A stretch of DNA of 64,000 nt from Siphlonurus alternatus. Its lineage: Eukaryota > Arthropoda > Insecta > Ephemeroptera > Siphlonuridae. The stretch covers positions 39,164,979 to 39,228,978 of the forward strand of contig OX463780.1 of assembly GCA_949825025.1 (NCBI GenBank), given 5' to 3'. The position numbers and the translations under genes are program-made. This document shows, one piece after another, positions 38,859 through 53,070 of the stretch. How positions within the stretch are numbered: the stretch's first letter is position 1; every line of letters begins with the position of its first letter. The notes below the pieces were generated by a model. It did no database searches. It was not told the DNA's origin and saw nothing but the letters and a program-made list of their open reading frames with translations.

Positions 38859-40246
38859 GGTTCAGTTAATTTTATGGTGAATTTTACTTAAATTAAGTTG
38901 ACGTTTTCAAATTCAGACAAATATTTTAAAACAGCATTGGTATATAACCATTGCAACCTGCACATAATGAGAAGTATAATTAATAATTGCTTCATTTATA
39001 ATATTTTTAATTTATCATGTATTTTAATAACCATTATTAATTATATAACTTAATGTATTACAAATTCAATCTTCATATTATATTATATCTATACTGTATA
39101 ATATATTGTATATAATATGAGATTTTGTATATATTGTGAAACAAATTCTAGATGGTATATTATTATAGAATTCTGTTTACCACACGAAATCTTGATATAG
39201 AAAGTTAGTTTTAAGTAATTCCATCATGCAAGTAACATCACGTGATATGTGATATAATGTAAGTTACGCTCACGGCAGTTGTGTCTGTGTGTTACACGCT
39301 GATGAGATGAGTTTGAAGCACACAAGTCGTCAACATTTGCCGGCATCCTTGTGACTAGTGGAACAATGAGAGATGTAACCTCTTGTTAATAACAGATTGT
39401 TAATTCTGTACATTGCATATTGTTATAATATCACTACTTTATTTATTTTATTTGTTTCACTTTTGTCGATATCGTAATATAAACATAAAAACAAAAACAA
39501 GATCATATATATTTTTATTATAATAATAAAATATACATTAATAATAATAAATATATTATAATAGTAATGTTTATAATAATAAACATATTATTTTTTAAAA
39601 CAGTAAAAATAAGAGGAAAAAAACAATTATTTTTATAAAATGAATGACAGATTAAAAATAATAATAATAATGTGTGACACAAAATTTGCAGGAGAGGACC
39701 AATACAATAGCACCATAACACAAGAAAGTGGTATATTGATCCAATAACATAATATAAGCAGCTATAATAGGCTTTGTCAAAAAATAAATGACTACACATT
39801 ACCACCTTATAAAACCTTTATATAGCATTAAATTTTAAATGTTCGATCTTTAATTATGATTCGAATTCTTTGTCGTTATTTTTTTCTTCATATTATATGT
39901 TTTATTTTACCTGTTCCAACTAAATCCCAATGTGATATTAAATAATACACATATTGTAACTCACTATGTAGGCGTGACGTTGGTGATACATTTTAGTTTC
40001 CTTCTCATTCTTCTCGTCGGTAGCTGAAAGTCATTACCAAGTGTGACTGACTGGTGACACCTTTTCGTCATCCCCCACCCCCTCCGCCACGCATCATCGC
40101 AAGCAGCTAACGAGCTACAGTACACGCGAGTTCAGACTCGTGTAGCGTACCTGCAACATCACTCAGGGAACGTCAAAAACGTGAAATTTTAATGGTCTCT
40201 TTTTATCAACAGTATACAACAAGACAAACAATAGCATTCTTTTCTC
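38859..40246. other. Stretch without recognisable genes
   Basis: Strongly AT-rich to about 39900, then a GC-richer patch at 39970-40170. Open frames of up to 95 codons in the AT-rich part translate to low-complexity Leu/Ile/Tyr-rich strings and are not called. Confidence 0.5.
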
Positions 40247-40377
40247 GGGCGTGATTCACGAAAAGAGTTATCCAGTCTCACTATGACCGTGTTTATAGTG
40301 CCATTGTATTAGGTTGTCGCTAACCACGGTTAGTAAGACCCTGAATAACCTTCTAGATAACTCTTTCTTGAACCACC
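40247..40377. mobile_element. Short MITE, family B, copy 4
   Basis: The left end GGGCGTGATTCACGAAAAGA and the right end TCTTTCTTGAACCACC mirror each other. Inside, ACCGTGTTTATAGTGCCATT and CTAACCACGGTTAGTAAGAC resemble the interior of the copy at 38086-38202. It is about 131 bp and non-coding. Confidence 0.7.
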
Positions 40378-43300
40378 ACTAAGAAATTTTATCAGTCTTA
40401 TCGTCTGTAACTGTGACAAAATATTTATAACTGAATGAAACATATTATTTGACAAATCTTATTTAAGACAAATGAAGTCAACTTATCTATATATTGATAA
40501 TAACGGCAACTTTTTAATATTGTTCTATTAATGCGTCTGGTGATCTAGCTACTAAACAAAGCAAAAAGCATACTGTGTTTTCAATTTGACATTAGAAATG
40601 CTTGCTTTTTAGAAATCTATAGTATAGATTCGAGTCTGGGTTAAAAAGAGCGAAACCCAAATTTTGTACCATTTCTTGGTATATACTCTTTATGACTATC
40701 GCCTGTACATTAAAATTGATTAATTTATCATAGAATCGATATAAAAAAAAGGCTTGTTCGTGTTGTTTCTTAAAATTTGATCAAAGTTTCAATTTGTTAA
40801 ACGAAAGTATGTCTTGCATAATATATTAATGTGGAGTTCAATTTCTTAAAGTATATAACGATGGAAAGAGATTATATAATATTAATATTATATACATTTA
40901 CATAATACGTTTAAGAGGATCTATTTCTATATATACAAGTATTATATTAGATATTAATTTTCAATTAACTTTAAATATGAACGTTAAGCATATCATGAAT
41001 AGGAACTTAAGATTCCCTTTAAATACATGATGAGTTAAAACTTTATTGGGACTTACTTGATAGTTTTGATACATATAATGTAATGATATATTAATATCAT
41101 GTTCTAAATCTAAAATCAATACCCTAACTTTTAAACTTTCTAAAATAGTTAACATATGGCACTCCACATAACTATGAAAAAACTTATTTTTTTTTTGTGA
41201 CAAAAATATTAAACAAATTAAAATATAGTTCTAAAACAAATTTAAGTAATTAAAGTAATTTCAATTAACAATTTAATTATAAATTTCCATATTTCAAGGT
41301 TTTAAAACAAAATTAGTAATATATCAAACATGGAAAGTTAATTAATAAAAGTGATGTAATTTAATTTGTATATAATATTACATTATAATTAATTAAGACC
41401 AATTTAATAATTTAATTAAAACATTTTCCATTAAATATTAATAGAATTTTGTTTTCTTTTTTTAATTTTGTATATCATTTATTGAAAATATCATTTCAAT
41501 GAAATTCTTAATAAAGGTGTAAATTGCGATTTAAAATTTATTTTGTGCTAAACATGCCAATGAGAAATATATTTTTAATTGTACTGTATATATTGTAAAC
41601 ACCAGAAGCCCAACTACAGTAAAAAGTGTGGAAGCAGCGTCGCACGTATATATTACACATTTATTTTGTATGTGCATTTTTTAATCGATCTTAATCACGA
41701 AGGTATTTTAATTTTTTACTAAAATGCATAATTTAATTTTTTGTTGAAATTGTGTATAAATTACATACTATATTATAGTAATTCTAAAGTGATGAACATT
41801 TTTATTAAGGTGCACTATATTTTAAAGTCAATAACTCATTGTTAAAATGAAAATTATTTACTCAATTTCTCATAATTCTATTATCTATTTATAAGAGTTT
41901 TTTCATGGCCTGACAGTTACTTTGCAAAACCATGTCAATTTTTTATTTGTTGTTTTTTATATATAGATCACACGCACACACACACACAATTTAAGATCAC
42001 AATAATCGATCTAACGGTATTTTTATAACAATAGCTTGATACGTTACTTTATAAAAGCGTGTATATGAGAAAAGAGTTGGGTCCATAATATAAGTAGAGT
42101 TGGTCACTAATGCTCACACTGTGCTCTGTCCCAAACCATTGATTACAAAGAAATCATATTTGTAAAGATATGGATAAAATAAAGTTCTGCCTGTTTGAGT
42201 TCTTTATTGGTTAAGCTAGCATATAAAGAATTGCATGATCCGTGCTGCATCATCGGAACACATTTATTCCTGTCAAAATTTTCAATAGAGCATACAGAAA
42301 AGAATATTCATACGCAAAATGATGTTGAACATTTTTTTTAATATCATGGGCATATATAATATATAGCACTGGAAAATAAACGTAAAGAATTTATATAAAC
42401 ATATTATTTAATTACAAATACTGTACGTAATTAATAGATAATAAATATAATTATTATATTTTGTTGTCTGGTATTCAGTTAAATTTATATTGAATTCCTG
42501 TAGTTTGAAATCTAATGATTTTATACCATATAACCCCAAAATATATATAAAATTGGTTATTTTCCCACATTTATTTCATACTGGTAAAATATTTATAGGA
42601 ATTAAAACACTGCATAATTTTAATCATAATTTTAATATACACTAAATTATGGAGTAAAATGTATGTTACAGATTTTTATTGCATTCCTTTCCAGTTGCAT
42701 TTATTTTCATTTTATAATCTTCTTTGTATTTTATTTTAAAATCATTTGATCTCTGCAAATGATTGAATTTGATAGCGCCTATTTAAAACTCATCTTCAAA
42801 AGTTTGCTCGTTCATTCATCAGTGCCAACAATTGGTACACTTTCACACAATCATCGCACCAAGCAGAGCGGAAAATTGTGGTTGTAACGCAGAGGATCAA
42901 GTCATCAGTTTCACATCCCTTTGTTTTTCATCACAAAAGAGCTTCTCTGGTCATACAAACACTTTTCAAATAAATGCTTCAATATGATACTGCTATGTTC
43001 TTTTTCAAGTAAATTCTCCTCTTTCCAAATTTAGCATCTCAATTTTACAGTATTTAAAAATAATAATTATTTAATTAACTTGTTTTATTTTAAAAAGGAA
43101 ATTGCTTTTTCAGTTTAATCAACAACAGTATGAATTTTATCGGGAGTTGCAATGGTATGAGTAATATTAAGTTTTAAACTTATGAAATCACTATATTCTT
43201 TTAAATAATTTGAACGATTATAATATTTTTTGATAATATAAAATGATTCGTTAAAATATATCAAGAAATCAAAATTTTGTGCATATACATTTAGGTAAAA

Positions 43301-43838
43301 ACTCCCCATTGAATAACATTGAGCATGCTTTATAACAACACTTTATTATTTTTTTTAATATTTTTAAAAAAAAAAAATCTTTAGCAAAAAATACAAAATA
43401 GCAGACACTAGCGAGCATTACACGCTACATTATATTTCATTTTGAAATTGACGTTAACGTATCTAAAGTAGGCGTGAGATACGAATGAACAGTTTTATTT
43501 TGCCTCCGGTTATACTGTGTGTGAACATACTGGCTGCTGTCTCAATCCATCATTGCCCTTGGCTGTCTGATGCTACTCTTGATGCTGTCTTACCAGTACT
43601 TACATTCAGCTATAGTCTGTGCAAGCTAAAAACTTCTTTCGTCTGAAAAAACTACCAAGAGATGGCGTTGGAAAACATAGTTCATAACATGTCATGAGTA
43701 CCTAGGGTATAATGATATTTTTATATATTATGTTTTTAATATCGTACTAAATTTTCCTATAAGAAGAGTTTACACTGTTAACAACATTTTAATTGTTCCT
43801 GATGATGCTCAAATTCTATTTCACATTATAACTGTAGT
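40378..43838. other. Stretch without recognisable genes
   Basis: AT-rich. A small GC-richer patch lies at 43480-43680. No exon, RNA gene or inverted repeat of note was supported. Confidence 0.5.
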
Positions 43839-43902
43839 AAAAAAAAAAAAAAAAAAAAAAAAGGTATAAGAAAATACTTTTTTTTTTTTTTTTTTTTTTT
43901 TT
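43839..43902. repeat. Facing poly(A)/poly(T) runs
   Basis: About 24 A (43839-43862) are followed after 15 bases by about 25 T (43878-43902), giving a simple hairpin. This is the second such A/T pair in the window (the other is at 343-400). Confidence 0.85.
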
Positions 43903-44199
43903 AGAAACAGAAATATGTACATGAAGTGAGGGTTCCAATAAATTGCTACAGTGTGTCATGTCAAGGTGTTGAAGTTCTCGCAATATCCAGATTATTGCAT
44001 CAGCTGGTTCACATATATTTCGTAACTTCGCGGTTGGATCACTGATAGTTATACTTCGCAAACACCCTCGCAATGCGCACAAATATTATGCACAAGTAGC
44101 AATTTCTTTAACTTAGGGAAAATTTAAATTTTTAATCTTCAGTGCTTCAGTATATATAATTACATAATCAATCATTACAGAAGTTTATTTGTATCGAGT

Positions 44200-44366
44200 G
44201 TAATTAATTATATTTGCCAGGTTATTAGTAAACTGTTAGTATTATATTATGTTTGTTGTAAAGTGTTTTAGTGTTTGTTTGTTATATTTTGTAAAACGAC
44301 GTAATCCATGTTGTACTTGTACATCCAGTGATTAAATAAATGAATTGAATTGAATTGAATTGAATT
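44200..44366 (+). mobile_element. Possible 3' end of a non-LTR retrotransposon
   Basis: The stretch ends GTGATTAAATAAATGAATTG and continues as five TGAAT pentamers (44341-44366). A 3' untranslated end with AATAAA-like bases running into short tandem repeats instead of poly(A) is common among CR1/RTE-like LINEs in animals. There is no reverse-transcriptase sequence nearby, so this would be a heavily 5'-truncated copy. It could equally be a plain pentanucleotide microsatellite. Confidence 0.35.
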
Positions 44367-47300
44367 TGCATCGAGCTAAATCGTAGAGTATAAGATGAAG
44401 CACCAACTTCTTATATCACTTAGGTGCTATACTTAGCAACGCAAAATTACATCCCAGGCAGATATTTCACAAAATTCACGTTTGACAATATTGCTCAATA
44501 GCCCTGAAGGAAGAAACTAGTGATTTCTTCTTCTTCATTTCCCTTTCTTTCAGACAAAAATAAAAAAAGAACGGCTTTTTTATTTGCACCATTTTTACCT
44601 AAAATAATTTTTGAAAAGACGCACAAAAGAAAATAAATATCTTGGATTTTTTTTTTTTTTTTTACTCGTACAAAATTATTTACATTGAAACGATAAAATC
44701 AATAATTCAAATCAAATATATAAAGAGTTTGTTTTTATTTTATATCAACGTAGGCGAGCTTTTCATAATATTTTAGCATTTTAACTTAAAATATACGAAT
44801 TTGAATACTTAGTTGCTAGAACGCCTAGAACCTTGATTTTTTTATTATTATTAAATTAATGATATAATAATATATGTATATAACTTGATTTACGTGTATT
44901 ATTGTACTTTGTAAGTAAAATCAGTGATACCGTACATTTGAGAAATTAATCCCCTACTTATGCATGGCTACTCTATACCAATATGGTGTACAGTTCTTTT
45001 TATGAGTGTTACATACTATTTGACTAATTATTATGATTTTTTTTTTTACTTTAATACTGGCTTTAAAAGTAGTTTCACACGCTTATTTATCTAAATTGAC
45101 ACTTAACTTATTAAATTTTATACTATAAAAATTGTTGTTACTTTCAAATATTTATTATCAGATTTTTTTCCTATGTGTATTAAATTAAGCTAATAGCAAA
45201 CTTAATAATATAAAAATATCGTAACAATTTACTAATTCGGGCTATAAAATTATTATTCCCTGTTGTGTTGATGTGGTCAAAAATTAGAAAAGTAAAAATT
45301 TTACGATGAAGCTGATAAAAAAATATATATAGGTTTTCAGTAATTGTGGACTTTGCTTTGTAAAAATTATTCAAAACACGGAGCACATCACTATAAACAT
45401 TACCTTAACATTGCAAACTTTTCTATATATCGTATGATATCTTATGTTTGGTTTACACAAAAGAAAATACTGGCTTTTGATGCCAGCAAAAAGTGTCTTT
45501 TATTTTGTACTGAGCTAAAATGCTAAACAAAGATAATAATAATAATAATGCTGGTGTACTATTATGAGTATTCTTGTGTTGAATATCATAGCAGCGAATT
45601 ATAATGGGCCAAAGAACCATATTATATGGAACAATGCGATGATCATTATCTTTCTGTTAATTACTTGGTAATCTTTTAAATTTTACGCTCTTTCTCCTCT
45701 CTTTTTGCCAAAGATAATAACCCGTTTTATAAGAATAGAAATTTGATGCTAAGCTAAAAATAAAGTGAACCCGCTGTTGATATAATGTATGTAGTACTTG
45801 CCATTGTGCTTTATATAATTATGTAATTATGAAATGCATGCAGTCATATCAATCAACATCTCAATTTTATGTATGATAATTAGAGCCATGGCATGCATGC
45901 AACAGACTAGAAAGTTGATAAAAAAAAAACACACACTCCACGTTAAAAAAATATCAATTTGGTATACTACATATTATACTAGAGCGTTTCGAGAGACACG
46001 TAAGTATTTTACTAAACCTTGCAAATGTAAATATTTTGCTAGTTTGGTGATGATTGAAATTGTTCGGTTGAATTTCCTCACTCTCGCGATGATGACAAGT
46101 ACCCCCTCCCCCTTATTACAACATTGCAGTATATTGGATTTACGATCATATTCAAGCATATTATGAAGTATTCAAAGATCGACACCACAGCTCGTCGTCA
46201 TAAATTGTTGAGCGACGGCTGCGATGAAAGTGTCACGTAGCAGCAAGCTTCACTATGTAAAGTAAGTGCATCCCCGTGCTCAGGTGTCTTACCTCAGCTT
46301 CCCATAGGAGCCGTTAGTTCTCGTTAGATCCGCCTCTCTTGGGACACACTATGGCGCTGACATCAACGTGCTGACGGATATATACCTTCTTGCTTTACTT
46401 ATGCACATCATACACTATGACATATACATATATAAGACATGTAAGTCTTATATTCCATGTATATGTTTTTATACCATATAATATTTTTAGAGACGGGGAG
46501 TAGAAAATCGCAGTAAAATAAATATATATTATAAATGGAATTGTATAATAAAATTAAAGCACTGAAGTCTACTGCAGTACTGTAATAACTTTTATATAGA
46601 GACCTACAATATAATGATCATAACAAATCCTTATTTTATGATTTTTTTTACCTTAAAAATATTATTATAAAGTTTATTTAATACGAATTAAAATTATAAC
46701 AAAAGGGCAAAACAGCATTTAATCTTGATAAATTATCTACCATAAAAAATTTACAATGTACTTGTAATTACATTCCTGTGTTATTATAAGTCATCTCCAT
46801 AAACTCTATACGAATCAGAACACCATTTCTGGCCCTGTCTGGATATGGTGAAAAATATATATAAGAGTGGCAGTAATATAATAAATATTTTGAGTTCTCT
46901 ATATATATATATATATTTATTACACATTGTTGCATTCTGTGATTCTCGATTGCAGCTTAATTGAAACTATCATTGTGTAAATTACATGTTATACAAATTC
47001 ACGTTTTAAGTTAGAGAAGAATAATGTTAAAAAAACTTTATATATTCCTAATGGATTATTAATTACTAAAGGCAAGTTAATTTAAACATTTATTAAAAAT
47101 AGTTTCAATCTATGTTTAATATGATTGATTATTTTTAAGTCATTAATAGTTCTATTAGTCGTTCTATTAAATCTATTTTAATTAATACCAAAGCTAGCAA
47201 GATCTTACTTATGTACATTATTATATAATATTATACAGTATATATTTTATCAGGTTTATTGAAAAACAGAATAAATTTTGGAAGGAAAACTGAAGATCAA

Positions 47301-48766
47301 AATTTACATTATGATTCGAGGGGGGAGGGGGAGACTCGTGTTGACACACCACAAAGTCTCTAAAACATGTAAGGTATTACCTCCCTCTACCATATCACCC
47401 ACCAGAACACCTAAAATACCCCACCTCCTCGCCTTGCTTCAGATCCTGCTCGCTTGTTAATTAACAGCACTTGCTAATTCACATGGCTGCTAAAAAAAAC
47501 TACAGGATTTATCACATGGTCAGTTATCTTGAGTGCGTGTTTGTTGTACTATCAAAATTTAGATGCAACCATGTTTTGTTAACTTCAGACATCCGACTAA
47601 ATGTAATATCAACCTACTATAAATTAATATTACAATCACTTTTTATTTATTGTTTCTAAGAACACGCTAAAGTGTTTGCTTGCATTATATATTCTTTAAT
47701 ATTTAAGATGTATGTCCTTGCATGTTTATAATCTTTAAATCAAATTTATCTTTTAATAAATTTAAATAACTAAAATGAACTTAATACACATTTTTTAATA
47801 GTGAAGTAGAGAAAAGTGTTTCCCTAAAAAAAACTCTCTGTGTTTGTCACTACAAAGAGTAAGTTGTTATCACGCGACTTTCCAATAACAATGATAACAT
47901 CACTTAAAAGTTAAAAGACATCTATCTAATTTTTTAACATTGTTTTATGTATTCGCATTATAATCTTGTTTTAATGTTTGAGCAATGTTCAAATCATAAA
48001 AAATAAAGTAACATTAAATAAGAATTTTAATTGTAGGTTATCATGCAAATACAATTATTCGTAAAATAAATAGTTTACCAGAAGAGAGCAATATAGTAAT
48101 TGTACAGTTTAGTGTATAAAAAATTCAACGATATTCATAAAGATAGTTGATTTTCTTTTCCATTTAATTAATGTTTGTTTCGTAGAAAATTGTGACGTCA
48201 CGATTTAGTTTACGGTTTGCACGCGGGATGGCGCTGTTAGGATTTTATGGCTGAAATTTGTTCCACCCAGGGCCTCATGAAAATGCAATGACTGGATGAC
48301 GACTGTGTGTGTCAATTTTATTTTATCAAGAAGATAAATATTGCATACAGAACAGGTTGCTTCTGTGATAAAATTTTGACATATCTGTCAAAAAGGGATT
48401 TATTTTCTATTTTTTACTTTGTACAGTATAATAGGCATTATAGCCTAATTGCTTAACCGTAAAGAGTAACAGAGCTATATCATACTTAGAAATGTAATAG
48501 ATTATACATTTTATAATACATATTGTAGTGTTTTATGCTCGTCAGTTTTTGTCTGAATTTTCTTTGTGCATGAGCTCTCAATACTTTATTTCATATATAT
48601 ACTAGCATGAAACGCTAAAGCTTTGCCAATATTATCTCTTTTTTTATTTTTCTCTTTGTACACATTTCTTTCTCATTTTTTTTTTTCAAAAAGTTAATCC
48701 TCATAACATATTCACATTTCAAAGCATTACACTATTTATCTGATTCAGGAAAAAGACTGAAAAATC

Positions 48767-48774
<8 letters not shown>
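44367..48774. other. Stretch without recognisable genes
   Basis: AT-rich. A GC-richer patch at 46160-46390 and a purine-rich stretch at 47315-47335 are visible. Open frames up to 110 codons (for example plus strand 45834-46166) have no recognisable domains and are not called. A GTGACGTCAC site lies at about 48192. Confidence 0.5.

Positions 48775-48851
<77 letters not shown>
48775..48851 (+). repeat. (AG)n microsatellite
   Basis: Uninterrupted AG dinucleotide tract of about 77 bases, preceded by a slightly imperfect GA stretch from about 48767. Confidence 0.98.
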
Positions 48852-48854
<3 letters not shown>

Positions 48855-49956
48855 ACGCACGTCTGATTGTAATATTTATGATTATTCTTTTTGCAAGAGA
48901 AAACTTATTTTATCCCGTTATTGATATAATAACAAGGAAAACAAAAGTGATAAAAAATCATTATCATGAATGGTAAAAAGTAAAAATCTAGCTGTAATAA
49001 AATAATTTGGGAATTTCTCTTGTATCAAATATTTCAACTCACATGAAGTGCTGAATAACCAAATGTGAATCGCAATTTGGTTTGTATATAATTAATATAA
49101 TCATACATAAATAAGCAAATAGTTCAGATTTTATAATATGCACGCGTTATATAAACATATAATAATTATTGTAAACACAATAATAATTTGATATATCAGT
49201 GTGTATACATATTTTTTTCATAAATTTTGAAAGAAAAAAAAATTCAACATATTTGCCTTATTTTAATAAGAAAAGAAAAAAAAATTGGAATCGATTTCTT
49301 ATTTTTTATCATAATACCATACTGCGGCAGTAAAAATGGGAGCATCGGGGTGCATTTTAATAACCGTTCAGCAAGTTTAGATAGCTAGCTTGTTGGAGTT
49401 TTGCTTGTACAGGGCAAAGAGGGTTGGGGGTGTAGAGGCACCATGTTGTCTTAGCTATTAACATTAAGCTTCTTCCGTCCCCATCTTTACTTTTCAACCC
49501 TTTCTAACTCATACTCACAAGTTGTGCTTGCTGCTAAGAATACGATATGCTCAGAAATAACACGGGAAAAAAATATTAAGAAACAACTTGCATTATAAAA
49601 TAAGATAGGCTTTTAAATAAATACAATTTGAATTTAAATATTTAAAAACTATATATTTATATATTTTAAAAGCGAAAATAAATTAAAGAATAGTATTAAA
49701 ATTTAATTTAAGATATAAATTTACTGTGGATACAAGTAGAAATGTAATATGCATGAAAGTAAAAAAAAAGCTATTTAAGATGAAAATATGTACTGCTAAT
49801 ATTTCCTCTAATTTTGTTTAACTTTTTTTTTTTTTTTTTCAAAACTTCCTCCCTTTAAAATCAATAAAAATTACGCACTGTAGTGCGTATTCAAACCTTG
49901 AAATATATTTTTGTTTTGTGTTTTTTGAATTGTAATTTGATGAATTTATTCAACAT
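48852..49956. other. Stretch without recognisable genes
   Basis: AT-rich sequence between the (AG)n tract and the SINE. A mildly GC-richer patch lies at 49325-49540. No feature could be supported. Confidence 0.5.
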
Positions 49957-50397
49957 TATATTTAATACGTGGAGGTGTGGCGCAGTGCGCTTGACCGGAT
50001 CTCGTCAGATCACCGAAGTCAAGCAACGCCACGCGTGGTTAGTAGTTGGATGGGTGACCATTTTCAACAAAAACCACGTTTCCCACCCAGGGGTAAAACG
50101 TTGCGCTTTTCCACTATGTGGTTCTCCTGGCTTTGCACCATTGCACTTCCGGTTCATTGACAAAAGCTGTAGCGTCCATCCTGGCTGAGGTTTCCACGTT
50201 TCCCTCAGCCGCAGGCAAATGCCGGGATGGATTTGCAAGGCCATGGCCGCCCCCGTTCCAGAAGAGCCCGCGAAACGCTCAAGTTAGGGTTTCGGAAGGT
50301 TCGGGGTTTCAAAGTAGTATGTAATTAGTAAATAAAAGTACCCAATAGGGTTTGATTAAAAAAATAATAATAATAATAAAAAAAAATATATTTAATA
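49957..50397 (+). mobile_element. 5S-rRNA-derived SINE, copy 1, with target duplication
   Basis: The SINE itself is 49968-50386 (about 419 bp). Near its 5' end are GGATCTCGTCAGATCACCGA, AGTCAAGCAACG and GGTTAGTAGTTGGATGGGTG, which match the 5S rRNA core including the box A and box C regions of its internal RNA polymerase III promoter. The 3' part is unrelated to 5S rRNA and is shared with the copy at 29383-29757. The tail is A-rich with TAA repeats. The direct repeat TATATTTAATA (49957-49967 and 50387-50397) is a convincing 11-bp target duplication, showing insertion by target-primed reverse transcription. Open frames of 60-100 codons here are artefacts. SINEs of the SINE3 class with 5S heads are established in fish and some other animals; the LINE partner here is unknown. 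Confidence 0.93.
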
Positions 50398-53070
50398 ATA
50401 ATTTTTATTTCATTTAAACCATATACATTATTGTCCAGCCAAAGCTTTAAATATTTTTAAATATTTGGTGCAAATTATACAAATAGAATAATATTTTAAA
50501 TCAAGCTCTTTAAAATAGCAAAAAGAAATGCTCACACAACCATCACATATATAATACGTACTAACATTTAATATTCTATTGATTTAAAATTAAGTTCTAA
50601 AAAACCAATTTTAATAATATAGCTATTCAGATAAAATTAAAAAAATATATGTAATATTATTATAATACAAAAATAAATAAAAGTTCAAGGTTAGTTTGAC
50701 CTTTTGTCAAGTTTAAATCCAACAATGAAATATTATCGAGGTTAGAGATTTTAAAAAAAGTTGCTCGCTTGGCAGTTGGTAACAAAAAGGATTTTTTTTT
50801 ATCGTAGAGGGCATAATTTTCCTGACACGAGATCTGCTGACCTCTCGTGGTGACCACGCCGCTCGCCTGCCGTCTATCTGATTATGTCAGGCGACATATG
50901 AATACGGCGGCTACACTTGCCTGCTCTTAACATGCTTGGAACAAATACAAGCTAAACTGTATGCTCGTCTAAATTAGTCAACTTGTTAAAGCTAGTTAAA
51001 TTTTTTTTTATTACATTTAAACTATTTTGAATTATCAGTCGTGGCTTAAAGCAGTCTTACTATAAGTTTACGTTTATTCAAAAATTTCCATGGTTTAACT
51101 AAGGGAACTAAAAAAATGTAGTTCAGCTGGTCGGTGTAGCATGGTTGCAGCTTGTTGTGAGGGTTACTCAATGCAAAGGTTGAAAAGAGTGTAAAATAAA
51201 TAACACTGCTTACATGCTGTAACAATTGCTATGTGGAAAGTTTAAATTTTAAATCGGTAACAAAAGCTTTTGTTTTTCTATGCAAATTAAATACCTCGTG
51301 TTAAATCTGATTGAGCACCTTTAACGATTTATTTTTTATGTCTACGCACAATCATGTACATTTATGTTGATAAAATTATCATAAATTAACTATATCTGCA
51401 TGCATAATTATAAGAAAAAAAAATGTTTTATCCTTTTTAATAAACACTAAAATATTCGTGGCTAAAAACATTTTATCTCAAAATATGAAATAATAAATTG
51501 ACTCACAATGCAGTAAAGTTGACATTAAATCGTAATAAATTATAATCGTTATATTAATATTAGCAATATTATTAGAATCAACAGATTTATTACTAGAGTA
51601 TATTTTTCTAAAAATTCTGCAAGCTGTGTATTTATGGTTGTATATATACATCAGTACACGTGTATCTGATTTTACCTCTGTCACAAATGACACATAAACT
51701 GTTCTATACTGCTTCGCCGTCTAGTATGTCATATAAATTGGGAGGTGCTCTTTGCACTAGAGCCTCATAATGTAAAACAGGTGTATTTATTGTCGCTCTT
51801 GATTGTAACATGTAACATATAAATAACGTCTATATTATATAGTATATCCCCGTCTAGCTTCATGTAATGTAAGCTTGTGGAACTTGAAACTCCTTAGATT
51901 GTCTTTTGTGCTTTATATTGCAATTTTTTAATTTTCAATAACTTCGAGAGCTTCTATTTACATCTATTTACATGCAGTTTTAATGGATTCTTATTTAATT
52001 AATACAAAATTAATCAAATTAAAATTAATTAATAAATGCACTCCATAATAAATAATTATATTAATAAATGTATTCAACACTTCACTATCTTAAAGCTTAT
52101 GATAATAAGAAACCCATTTTTTGGCTTAAATATATAAAAAAAAAAATTAAATCCCATTGAAAGTAAAAATTTCAAAATTAATAAGTAAAAGTGCAGTTGA
52201 TGACCATGAGCATGCAGTAACACAATTTTAAACGCATATATTTTAAATACAACAGTCAGCAGATTTCAAACTTATTGCAAACTTATGCAATTTTACAAAG
52301 CACTATCCCTTATATTATCTTGCAGTTGCATTATCTTCAGAGATCAGTAGAAACACGAGAAAAAAAATGAACTCCATCATTTATTCTATAAGAAATTTAT
52401 GTTATTCCCTTTGGAATTTTTCCAAACTGTTGGGCGTTAAAAAGGTTAACGTACTGCTTACGAATCGTCCTCATAGAGTAAATCTCACCCCCATAAATAA
52501 GACATTCCCCCTGCGTGTACTACATATATGTACGGTATATTTTAATCTATTAAATTTAAAATACATTAGGGATTTAATACTTAAAAATAATTGATAATCA
52601 ATAATCTGATATTCCATTAATATTATTTCTCTATAAAACCAATTATTATTTATATATTTGGATTAAATAGTATTTTTTAAATGAAGAGTGATGAATGAGA
52701 AAAATGTTGTAAGAAAAAAAAAATGTTGCTCAAATTTTTAGTTTAAGTGTTTTTATTTCTCTAAAAAGCAAAAGAAAGACGATCAAGTTTCCATTTATAT
52801 TATAAAAATTAAATACTTCAAAGTTGTTCACCAATACAAAGAATATAGAACAAATATTTATAAAATGTTGTTGTTGCTATTAAAATAATAATTAAAAAAT
52901 ACAAACGCGTCATAATGTCCGTTTGCATTTCGTAAATGAAATTTACCCCTGCTTTGTTTTAAAGGCATGGTGAGCTAGTATAGAACTATTTTATTACATG
53001 GATAGACTGTGCACTCACCGTGTAATCATCACCAAAAATATCAAATCCTTTATAGAAATTAAATAGATAG
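50398..53070. other. Stretch without recognisable genes
   Basis: AT-rich. A GC-richer patch at 50820-50940 contains no exon signature. Short open frames of 65-75 codons have no recognisable domains. Confidence 0.5.

Noticed and set aside
39518..39805. A 95-codon hydrophobic minus-strand frame that looks membrane-spanning
   Set aside because: The Leu/Ile/Tyr-rich string arises from AT-rich sequence with AATAAT repeats. There is no gene context.
45834..46166. A 110-codon plus-strand frame
   Set aside because: Low-complexity, AT-driven composition at its start and no family resemblance. A similar-sized frame overlaps it on the other strand.
49883..50324. Several overlapping open frames of 60-100 codons on both strands
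   Set aside because: They lie within the 5S-derived SINE, and equivalent frames appear in the other SINE copy. They reflect the GC-richer element, not a protein gene.
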